From the NCBI GenBank assembly GCA_963817905.1, contig CAWFPS010000002.1, positions 806,001 through 870,000 on the forward strand: a DNA stretch of 64,000 bases. Reading direction: 5' to 3'. Position numbers and translations under genes: made by a program. The notes under the pieces are model-generated. The model was not told where the DNA came from. It searched no databases and saw only the letters and a program-made list of their open reading frames with translations. The DNA is from VRUE01 sp963817905. Its GTDB lineage: Bacteria; Actinomycetota; Thermoleophilia; Solirubrobacterales; 70-9. Of the stretch, positions 8,428 through 15,818 are shown in pieces; position 1 is the first letter of the stretch; each line of letters begins with the position of its first letter.

Positions 8428-9876
8428 ATGCCGAAAGCGACTACGATCCGCGCCGTGAGCGACCTTGGGCCGTCCTCCACCGCGCTGGACCTCGCCGCTG
8501 CGCTGCGCGCGCGGGAGCTCTCGGCGCTTGAGCTGCTCGAGGCCTGCCTGACGGCTGTCGACGAGCGCAACCCGGAGCTGAACGCGGTCACCTGGCGCGA
8601 CGACGAGGGCGCCCGCGCCGCCGCCCGCGCTGCCGACGCGCGGATCGCGGCGGGGGAGGAGGCGCCGTTCCTCGGCGTGCCGATCCCGATCAAGGACCTG
8701 ACTGCGGTGGCGGGATGGCCCGTCACCTACGGCTCGCACGGGGCCTCCGATGGGCCCAGCGAGGAGAGCGAGCTGGTCGTCGAGTCCTTCCAGAGGGCCG
8801 GCTTCGTCCTCTGCGGCCGCACCAACACTCCCGAGTTCGGCCCGCTGACCGTGGCCGAGAACTCGCGCTACGGCAACACCGTCAACCCCTGGGACACGAG
8901 CCGCGCTTCCGGCGGTTCCTCGGGCGGCGCCTCCGCCGCGGTGGCCGGCGGCATGTTCCCGATCGCCCACGCCAACGACGGCGGCGGCTCGATCCGCATC
9001 CCCGCCGCCTACACCGGCCTGGTCGGCCTGAAGACCAGCCGCGGGCGGATCCCGCGGCGGGCGCAGACCTGGATGGGTGCCGTGGTCGAGGGCGTGATTA
9101 CGCGCACGATCGCCGACACCGCGGTGGCGCTCGACGCGAGCGCCGGTCCCGACCCGCTTTCCTGGTTCAACGCGCCCGCGCCGCAGCGCCCGTTTGCCGA
9201 TGAGGTCGGGGTGGCCCCGGGGCCGCTGCGGATCGGCACGATGGCCGAGGCGCCGCTCGGCATTCCCACCGACCCGGCCTGCGCCGAGGCGACCCGCAGC
9301 GTCGCCGCCCTGCTCGAGGAGCTCGGCCACGAGGTCAGCGAGGTCGAGGTGCCGACCGTCTCCGAGGAGCTGATTCCGCCCTTCGTGACGATGACCGCGG
9401 GCGGGCTGGCCGACTACGACGGCGTCGACTGGTCAAAAACCGAGCCGCACAGTCGCCACGCGCACGAGATGGCGACTACCAAGGTCAGCGCCTATGACTA
9501 CGTCCTCGCCAGTCAAGCGCTGGAGAGGCTCTCGCGCCGGGAGATGGCCCGCTGGGGCCGCGACTTCGACGTCCTGCTGACTCCCACCTCGGCGATCCTG
9601 CCACCGGCGACCGGCTCGGTCCTCGCTGCCCAGCACGCCACACCCGAGGCCCCGGTCGCCGACGTGGTCGCCTCGGTCTCCTTCACCGCCTTCGGCAACG
9701 TCACCGGCCAGCCCAGTCTCTCCCTGCCGCTGCACTGGACCGGCGAGAACCTGCCAGTTGGCACGATGCTCACCGGCGCCCCCTTCGACGAGGTCACCCT
9801 GCTCCGCCTCGGCGCCCAGCTCGAAGCAGCCCGACCCTGGGCCGAGCGGCGTCCGGTCGGTTCCGCTGTTCGTTGA
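8428..9876 (+). CDS. Amidase-signature family amidase
   Basis: About 482 aa. The Ser-cisSer-Lys triad is visible: Lys in GVPIPIKDLTAVAG, cis-Ser in DTSRASGGSSGGASAA and the nucleophilic Ser in NDGGGSIRIPAAYTGLVG. Such enzymes hydrolyse carboxamides; this one is closer to general or 6-aminohexanoate-type amidases than to GatA, and no GatB or GatC lies nearby. An internal GTG at 8455 (MSDLGPSS...) is an equally plausible start. It is transcribed away from the binding-protein gene. Confidence 0.85.
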   Translation: MPKATTIRAVSDLGPSSTALDLAAALRARELSALELLEACLTAVDERNPELNAVTWRDDEGARAAARAADARIAAGEEAPFLGVPIPIKDLTAVAGWPVTYGSHGASDGPSEESELVVESFQRAGFVLCGRTNTPEFGPLTVAENSRYGNTVNPWDTSRASGGSSGGASAAVAGGMFPIAHANDGGGSIRIPAAYTGLVGLKTSRGRIPRRAQTWMGAVVEGVITRTIADTAVALDASAGPDPLSWFNAPAPQRPFADEVGVAPGPLRIGTMAEAPLGIPTDPACAEATRSVAALLEELGHEVSEVEVPTVSEELIPPFVTMTAGGLADYDGVDWSKTEPHSRHAHEMATTKVSAYDYVLASQALERLSRREMARWGRDFDVLLTPTSAILPPATGSVLAAQHATPEAPVADVVASVSFTAFGNVTGQPSLSLPLHWTGENLPVGTMLTGAPFDEVTLLRLGAQLEAARPWAERRPVGSAVR

Positions 9877-9907
9877 GGGTTACCCGGGTTGTAGGCCCGG
9901 TGATGCT

Positions 9908-11317
9908 TCAACGAAGCTGAATCGCCTGCCATGCCTCGCCCAGCAGCTGTACGCTGCGCTCGGTTGCGGGCTCCGGTTGGCCGGCGAAGCCAAGCACCAG
10001 GCCCGGCGGGCCGCCGGGCCTGAAGCGGTGCAGGGCAAGGCCCTCGACGCCGACGCCGCGCTCCGCCGCGGCACTGACCAGCGTCGGCTCATCGAGTCCG
10101 TCGGGTAGCAGCACCAGATCGAAGAGGCCGGCGGCGTCGGACCTGGGGCGGGCTTCGGGCAAGTGGCGGTCCAGTGCCTCCAGTAGAGCCTCGTGGCGGC
10201 GCTGGTAGCGCAGTCGCATGCGTCGTAGGTGGCGGTCGAGCTCGCCGCGGGAGATGAACTCGTGCATGGCGAGCTGGCCGATCGCCTCCGAGCCGCGGTC
10301 TTCGATCGCCTTGACCGAGATCAGCGGCCAGCCCAGCCAGGACGGCGTCAGCATCCAGCCCAGCCGCATCGCCGGCACCAGCCGCTTGCTCGCCGAGCCG
10401 ATGTAGGCGACCCGCTCGGGCGCCAGGCCCTGCAGGGCGCCGACCCGGGTGCGGTCGTAGCGCAGCTCGGCGTCGTAGTCATCCTCGATGATCAGCCGTT
10501 CTCCCGTCTCGGCCCACTCGACCAGCGCCGCACGTCGCTCGCTGCTCAGTACCGCGCCGGTCGGGAACTGGTGGGCTGGGGTGACTATCACGGCCGCGGC
10601 GTCGCACTGCTCTAGTAGGTCGACCCGCAACCCCTCGGCGTCCACCGGGATCGGCTCGACCGCGAGCCCGGCCTGTTCGACGATCAGGCGGTGGTTGTGC
10701 CAGCCGGGATCCTCGAGCGCGACCGACTCGACCCCGTGGCCACGCAGCCCGCGGATGACCAGCGAGAGCCCCTGGCTGAAGCCGGTGCAGACGAGCAGCT
10801 GCTCGGGATCGGCGGCGGCGCCGCGGACGCGGCCGAGGTACTCGGCGAGCGTCTCGCGCAGGGCCGGCACGCCGCGCGGGTCGGGGTAGTCGACGGCGTC
10901 TACCGGCGCCTGGCGCCAGGCGGCGCGCAGCGAGCGCAGCCAGCGGTCGCGGGGAAACCCCGCCAGGTCGGGCAGGCCGGGGTCGAGCCGGTGGGCGAAG
11001 CCGGGCTGCAGCGACGGGGAGGGGACGCGCGGCGGCGCGGCGCGCACGGTGTGGGCAACTCGCACCGGCGCGCCCTGGCGGGCCAGCAGGTAACCCTCGG
11101 CCGCCAGTTGTCCGTAGGCCTCACTGACCACGCCACGCGAGATCCCCAGCTCGGCGGCGAGGCTGCGGCTGGACGGCAATCGCGAGCCGGCGGTGAGGCG
11201 CCCAGCCCGGACGTCATCCCGAAGCGAGCGCTCGAGCTGTTCGTGCAGCGGCACTTCCGCGGCTCGGTCCAGCTCAACCAGTAGTCCGGGACTCACTGGC
11301 CCGTTAGAACGTGCCAT
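9908..11317 (-). CDS. MocR/PdxR-family regulator (GntR winged helix fused to aminotransferase-like domain)
   Basis: About 469 aa. The N-terminal GntR winged helix reads PLHEQLERSLRDDVRAGRL, then LPSSRSLAAELGISRGVVSEAY. It is followed by a PLP aminotransferase class-I fold with the cofactor lysine motif IGSASKRLVPAMRLGW. MocR regulators sense PLP or amine metabolites through the second domain. I chose the ATG at 11315-11317, since the palindrome 11311-11326 and a TATACA-type -10 sit right upstream, suggesting a leaderless, autoregulated transcript. It is divergent from the flavoprotein gene at 11441, its likely target. Confidence 0.85.
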   Translation of the reverse strand: MARSNGPVSPGLLVELDRAAEVPLHEQLERSLRDDVRAGRLTAGSRLPSSRSLAAELGISRGVVSEAYGQLAAEGYLLARQGAPVRVAHTVRAAPPRVPSPSLQPGFAHRLDPGLPDLAGFPRDRWLRSLRAAWRQAPVDAVDYPDPRGVPALRETLAEYLGRVRGAAADPEQLLVCTGFSQGLSLVIRGLRGHGVESVALEDPGWHNHRLIVEQAGLAVEPIPVDAEGLRVDLLEQCDAAAVIVTPAHQFPTGAVLSSERRAALVEWAETGERLIIEDDYDAELRYDRTRVGALQGLAPERVAYIGSASKRLVPAMRLGWMLTPSWLGWPLISVKAIEDRGSEAIGQLAMHEFISRGELDRHLRRMRLRYQRRHEALLEALDRHLPEARPRSDAAGLFDLVLLPDGLDEPTLVSAAAERGVGVEGLALHRFRPGGPPGLVLGFAGQPEPATERSVQLLGEAWQAIQLR

Positions 11318-11326
11318 AACTGGCAC
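11311..11326 (-). promoter_or_regulatory. Palindromic operator at the MocR gene start
   Basis: Perfect inverted repeat GTGCCA-TAAC-TGGCAC overlapping the presumed start codon, with TATACA just upstream on the minus strand. Likely autoregulatory site in the divergent promoter region shared with the gene at 11441. Confidence 0.5.
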
Positions 11327-11440
11327 TGTATAGCGGACCAGTAACTCCATACCATCGCCACCCAGACGGTGACTTCGCCTTTATTAGTCCTATTGCACTA
11401 ATAACGACAAACTCAGCGAGAAGAAAGCGGGAGGTGCGCG

Positions 11441-12607
11441 ATGAGCGGGATTACGGTTGTCGGGGGCGGGATTGCTGGGCTAACCGCGGCGATCGCGGCG
11501 GCTGAGAGTGGGGCGTCGGTACTGCTGTTGGAGGCGCGGGAGGAACTCGGCGGGCGGGCGCGTAGCATGGCCGGCCCGTACAAGGCGAATCTCGGGCCGC
11601 ACGTGATCTACAAGGACGGCCCGCTCTGGGATTGGCTGGTCGAGCGCGACCTCCTGCCGCCCATTGCCGGACCGCCGCTCACCGGGATTCGATTTCGCTG
11701 GCAGGGCCGTGTTCGGCGCACGCCGCCGCTGGGCACGATTCCGGCCGTGTTGCGGCTGCGCGGTCGCGAGGCGCCCGTGGACCAGGACTTCCGCAGCTGG
11801 GTCGCAGGCCACTCGGACGAGCGCGCCGCAGCGATGCTCTCCGCCGCGGCCGGGGTCTACACCTTCCACCACGATCCGGGCGAGCTCTCAGCGGCGTTCG
11901 TTTGGAATCACTCGGTGCGGGTGCTACTCAGCCCCCCGCCCACCGCTCGCTACTTGATCGGTGGCTGGAGCCCGCTGGTGGCCGCACTCGAGGCCCGCGC
12001 GCGGGATCTCGGCGTGGCGATCGAGACCGGTTGCCCGGTCGAGACGGTCCCACAGCCGCCGGTGATTCTCGCCACCGAGCTGACCACCGCGCGCAGGTTG
12101 CTGGGCGACGAATCGCTGGAGTGGCGCAGCGGGCATGCGGTCTGCCTTGACCTCGCCCTCAGCCACCGGCGCGGCGACCCGTTTGTCGTCTCAGACCTCG
12201 ACGAGGCGGGTTGGATCGAGCGCTACAGCGCTCCGGATCCCTCTCTTGCGCCGGCGGGTGAGGAGCTCGTGCAGGCTCAGATACCGGTGCGTCCGGAAGA
12301 GAGCGCGGGGCTGGCGGCGAGACGGCTTGAGCGGCTGTTCGATGCATCGCTGCCCGATTGGCGCGAGCGTGAGACCTGGCGGCGGCGCCAGGTGATGGAG
12401 TCCCGGACCGGTGCCCTGGACTGGCCGGGCCAGTCCTGGCGCGACCGGCCCGCGATCGATCGCGGCGACGGCGTCTTCCTCGCCGGCGACATGGTCGCTG
12501 CTCCCGGCCTGCTCTCCGAGGTCTCCTGGGCGAGCGGTGTCGAGGCGGCCCGCCTTGCCATCGCGGCGGCCGGCAACCGGCGCGGTGAGCTGAGGGGGGT
12601 CGCGTAG
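11441..12607 (+). CDS. FAD-dependent amine-oxidase/phytoene-desaturase-like oxidoreductase
   Basis: 388 aa. N-terminal dinucleotide-binding motif ITVVGGGIAGLTAAIAAAES followed by LLLEAREELGGRARS, as in monoamine oxidase and CrtI-like flavoproteins. The C-terminal FAD motif is GVFLAGDMVAAPGLLSEVSW. A GGAGGTG ribosome-binding site precedes the ATG. Substrate is not evident; no carotenoid genes accompany it. Divergent from the MocR regulator and followed 18 nt later by a NUDIX gene, with which it is probably co-transcribed. Confidence 0.8.
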   Translation: MSGITVVGGGIAGLTAAIAAAESGASVLLLEAREELGGRARSMAGPYKANLGPHVIYKDGPLWDWLVERDLLPPIAGPPLTGIRFRWQGRVRRTPPLGTIPAVLRLRGREAPVDQDFRSWVAGHSDERAAAMLSAAAGVYTFHHDPGELSAAFVWNHSVRVLLSPPPTARYLIGGWSPLVAALEARARDLGVAIETGCPVETVPQPPVILATELTTARRLLGDESLEWRSGHAVCLDLALSHRRGDPFVVSDLDEAGWIERYSAPDPSLAPAGEELVQAQIPVRPEESAGLAARRLERLFDASLPDWRERETWRRRQVMESRTGALDWPGQSWRDRPAIDRGDGVFLAGDMVAAPGLLSEVSWASGVEAARLAIAAAGNRRGELRGVA

Positions 12608-12625
12608 TCGACTAGCGTTTCGGGG

Positions 12626-13096
12626 GTGGCCATTACCAGTGCCGGGATCCTGATCTACCGCCGTGCCGGGGAGGCGTTCGAGCTGCTGCTCGTCCACCCG
12701 GGCAGTCCCTACTGGGTGAAGAAGGACGAGGGCGCCTGGTCGATCCCGAAGGGGGAGGTCGAGGCGGGCGAGGAGCCGCGCGACTGCGCCTTGCGCGAGC
12801 TGAGCGAGGAGCTCGGGCCGCAGGCACCCAACCTCGACCCCGGCGACCTGACCGAGCTCGGTTCGGTCCGCCAGCGTGCCGGAAAGACTGTCCTGTGCTG
12901 GGCCGCCGAGGCCGACTTCGACCCGGCGGCGGTGGAGAGCAACACCTTCACGATGCAGTGGCCGCCGCGCTCCGGCGGCGAGCGCGAGTTTCCCGAGGTC
13001 GACCGGGCCGAGTGGTTCGGGCCCGAGGTGGCGCGGCGGAAGGTCAACGCCGCGCAGGCCACCTTCGTCGACCGCCTGCTCGAACGGCTGGGGTAG
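12626..13096 (+). CDS. NUDIX hydrolase
   Basis: 156 aa, GTG start. Complete NUDIX box GEVEAGEEPRDCALRELSEE (GX5EX7REUXEE pattern), preceded by WVKKDEGAWSIPKG. The protein type (ITSAGILIYRR... start) resembles diadenosine polyphosphate or general (d)NTP house-cleaning hydrolases. Short spacing to the flavoprotein gene suggests a shared transcript. Substrate remains open. Confidence 0.85.
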   Translation: MAITSAGILIYRRAGEAFELLLVHPGSPYWVKKDEGAWSIPKGEVEAGEEPRDCALRELSEELGPQAPNLDPGDLTELGSVRQRAGKTVLCWAAEADFDPAAVESNTFTMQWPPRSGGEREFPEVDRAEWFGPEVARRKVNAAQATFVDRLLERLG

Positions 13097-13149
13097 ATTC
13101 AGGCGCGGCCGGCGCTCGGCCACCACAAATGCGATTCGGGGAGATGCAG

Positions 13150-13785
13150 ATGCGTGGACATAGGGCAGGGACGGGCCTGGCACTCGTCGCCGGGGCAGCG
13201 CTCCTCGCCATCCTTATCGCCGCCGCGCCCGCCGGCGCCCATGTCACTGAGAAAGCCGGCCCCTACGAGGTCGAGCTCGGCTGGGGCAACGAGCCGCCGC
13301 TCACCGGGCTCGACAACTACGTCTCGGTCGGCGTCGCCGATGCCGCCGGCGCCCCGGTTGCAGTTCCCCCCGGAGCCCTGTCGGTCGAGGTCACCTACGG
13401 GAGCGCGACGGCGAACCTGCCGCTGCAGCCCGAGGAGGAACCGGGCGAGCTGCGGGCGGCCCTGGTCCCGACCCGTCCCGGCACCTACGCCTTTCGCGTC
13501 AGCGGCACGGTCGGTGGGCGGACGCTGGACGTCTCGGCTCGCTGCTCGGAGTCGACCTTCGAGTGCGTCGGGGAGAGCGCCGAGGCCGAGTTCCCCGCTC
13601 GCGACCCATCGGCCGGCCAGCTCGCTGAGCGTCTCAATCGCGAATCGGCGCGGGTCGAGGCGGCGAGCGAGGATGCCGACAGCGCCAAGCGCACCGCGAC
13701 GATTGCGCTCGCGCTGGCCGCGGCGGCCCTCTCCGGCGTGCTCGCGATCCTCCTCAGCGCCCGGCGGAAGCGCGGTCGCTCCTGA
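13150..13785 (+). CDS. Secreted, membrane-anchored protein of copper block
   Basis: 211 aa. Signal peptide (LALVAGAALLAILIAAAPAGA) followed by mature AHVTEKAGPYEVELGWGNEPP, a beta-rich domain (about 45-150), a charged coiled region and a C-terminal membrane span (TIALALAAAALSGVLAILL) with a basic tail. A His near the mature N-terminus could bind copper, as in CopC-like proteins. I chose the ATG at 13150, with GGGGAG upstream. The stop overlaps the presumed CTG start of the CopC/CopD gene, so the two are translationally coupled. Confidence 0.7.
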   Translation: MRGHRAGTGLALVAGAALLAILIAAAPAGAHVTEKAGPYEVELGWGNEPPLTGLDNYVSVGVADAAGAPVAVPPGALSVEVTYGSATANLPLQPEEEPGELRAALVPTRPGTYAFRVSGTVGGRTLDVSARCSESTFECVGESAEAEFPARDPSAGQLAERLNRESARVEAASEDADSAKRTATIALALAAAALSGVLAILLSARRKRGRS

Positions 13786-15728
13786 AGCTGCGCGCCGTCG
13801 CCGGCCTGCTGCTTGCCTGCGCTTTGGCCGGCATCGCCCCGGCCGCGGCCTCCGCTCACGCCGGCCTCTTCGGCGCCGACCCCGCTATCGGCGCGACCCT
13901 CGGCGGGACGCCGCAGGTGGTGACGCTGACCTTCTCCGAGCGCCCGGAAGCATCGCTCTCGGAGATCCGGGTGCTCGGCCCCGGTGGCGAAGAGGAGCAG
14001 CGGGGGAGTGCGGAGGTCGCGGCCGGTGACCCGCTCGGCCTCTCGGTGCCGGTTCGCGCCCTGCCGCGCGGCGTCTACACGGTCAGCTGGAAGGTGGTCT
14101 CGGCCGTCGACGGCCACGCCACCGACGGCACCTATGCCTTCGGCGTGCGCGAGTCGCCGCGGGGAGTGGCCGCGACGAGCAGCAGCGCCGCGTCCAGCTC
14201 GAACCTGGAGCTTTTCGCGCGCTGGATTCTGATCGTCGCCATCGTCGCCTTGTTGGGCGGCGCGGTCGCCGCGCTCGCTCGTTTCGGCGGCAGCTCTGGC
14301 AGCGACCTGAGGCTCGCCGCGGGGGGATGGTGCGGGGCCGCACTGGGCTTGCTCCTTCTCTCCGCCGCACAGCTGCGCACCTCGGGCGCCTCGCTCGGCG
14401 AGCTGCTGGGCACCGAGGTGGGGGAAGCGCTGCTCTGGCGTGCCGCGGCGCTGGGGCTCGCGGGCGTCGGCCTGCTCGTCTCCCGGTGCAGGCCACGCTG
14501 GCGCCGCGCCGGGCTCGCCCTTGCCACGGTGGCCACCCTGGGCGCGATCGTCGCCCACGTTGCCGCTGGGCATGCGGCAGCCGGCAGCTGGTCCTCGCTG
14601 GTCACGGTCAGCGCCCAGGTCGCCCACTTCGCCGCCGCGGGCATCTGGCTCGGCGGTCTCGCGGCCCTGCTGCTCGGCACCCGCGGCGTACCGGGCGCCG
14701 AGAAGACGGCCGCGGTGCGGCGATTCTCCGCGATCGCCCTGGCGATGCTGATCGTCGTCTTCCTCACCGGCACCCTGCGTGCTGTCGACGAGCTCTCTGC
14801 CTGGGGGCAGCTGTTCGACAGCGGCTACGGGCGCGCGATCCTGGCGAAGCTGATGCTGCTCGGCCTGATCGTTGGCCTGGCGGCCCGCAATCGCCGCCGC
14901 AACGTCGGGGCAGCGGACCGCGAGCTCGGCCAGCTGCGGCGCACCTCGGTGATCGAGCTCGCCCTCGCCCTCGCCGCCCTCTTCCTCGCCGCCCTGCTGG
15001 GAACGCTGGCGCCGCCTGCCCCCGCCACCGCGACACCGGCCGGACTCAGCGCCGAAGGCGCCGATTTCGCCACCACGACGCGGGTCGAGCTGAGCACCGC
15101 CTCGGCCGAGCCGGGGCCGAACCGGTTCACCTTCAGGGTCGAGGACTACGACAGCGGCGAGCCACTCGCCGGCGCCCGGGTCAGCCTCCGCTTCACACCC
15201 CTGGACGATCCCGACATCGGCTCGTCGACGCTGCGGCTGAAACCGGCGCCCGATCGAACCTACGCTGGCTCGGGCGCGAACCTCAGCTTCGACGGGCGCT
15301 GGCGCGTGTTGGCGACCGTGCAGCGCGGTGCCGGCGCGGTCGAGGTTCCGCTCGAGCTCGAAGTGCCGGGGCCGAAGCAGTTCGTCTCGGTCCTGCGCGT
15401 GCCCGGCGAAGCGCCCGAGTTCACGATGCAGATCGGCTCGATCGGCGCGATCAGGATCGAGCCCCACCCCGAGCGCGCCGGGCCGAGCAGGGTCTACGTC
15501 ACCTGCTTCACCACCTTCGGCTCGTTCTCGAAGGTCGAGCAGATGGTGGTGACGGCCGGGCCCACCGGGGGCGCCGTGCGACAGCGGCCCGTCCAGCGCC
15601 TCGGCGGCGGCCGTTTCGCCAGCCGGATCGACCTCGCCTCGGGCCCGTTTGAGATTGGCGTGGTGGCGCGGACTCGAGACGGCACGCGGCTGCGGGGCGT
15701 CTTTCAGCTCACGATTCCCGGCAAATGA
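13782..15728 (+). CDS. CopC-CopD fusion, copper transport/resistance protein (YcnJ-like)
   Basis: About 648 aa. Signal peptide, then a CopC domain starting at the copper-ligand His (SAHAGLFGADPAIGATL) and ending VDGHATDGTYAFGV. About eight membrane helices of CopD follow (LFARWILIVAIVALLGG to IELALALAALFLAALLG), then a C-terminal extracellular beta domain (NRFTFRVEDYDSGEPLAG). It should bind copper outside and move it across the membrane. No ATG, GTG or TTG places the signal peptide fully in frame. CTG at 13782, overlapping the preceding TGA, gives a normal signal peptide (MKLRAVAGLLLACALAG); TTG at 13824 would cut it in half. Confidence 0.82.
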   Translation: MKLRAVAGLLLACALAGIAPAAASAHAGLFGADPAIGATLGGTPQVVTLTFSERPEASLSEIRVLGPGGEEEQRGSAEVAAGDPLGLSVPVRALPRGVYTVSWKVVSAVDGHATDGTYAFGVRESPRGVAATSSSAASSSNLELFARWILIVAIVALLGGAVAALARFGGSSGSDLRLAAGGWCGAALGLLLLSAAQLRTSGASLGELLGTEVGEALLWRAAALGLAGVGLLVSRCRPRWRRAGLALATVATLGAIVAHVAAGHAAAGSWSSLVTVSAQVAHFAAAGIWLGGLAALLLGTRGVPGAEKTAAVRRFSAIALAMLIVVFLTGTLRAVDELSAWGQLFDSGYGRAILAKLMLLGLIVGLAARNRRRNVGAADRELGQLRRTSVIELALALAALFLAALLGTLAPPAPATATPAGLSAEGADFATTTRVELSTASAEPGPNRFTFRVEDYDSGEPLAGARVSLRFTPLDDPDIGSSTLRLKPAPDRTYAGSGANLSFDGRWRVLATVQRGAGAVEVPLELEVPGPKQFVSVLRVPGEAPEFTMQIGSIGAIRIEPHPERAGPSRVYVTCFTTFGSFSKVEQMVVTAGPTGGAVRQRPVQRLGGGRFASRIDLASGPFEIGVVARTRDGTRLRGVFQLTIPGK

Positions 15729-15818
15729 GCATGCCGCTTGCGCGATCCCGAGGTTGAGCGTAGGGTTGTTCGAGATCTGACCGGATCACGCCTCTCGTCC
15801 AACCGTAAGGGGAGAAAG

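Noticed and set aside
13485..15467. Very long open frame on the minus strand (660 codons)
   Set aside because: Antisense shadow of the CopC/CopD gene in high-GC DNA; low-complexity Arg/Gly-rich product without motifs.
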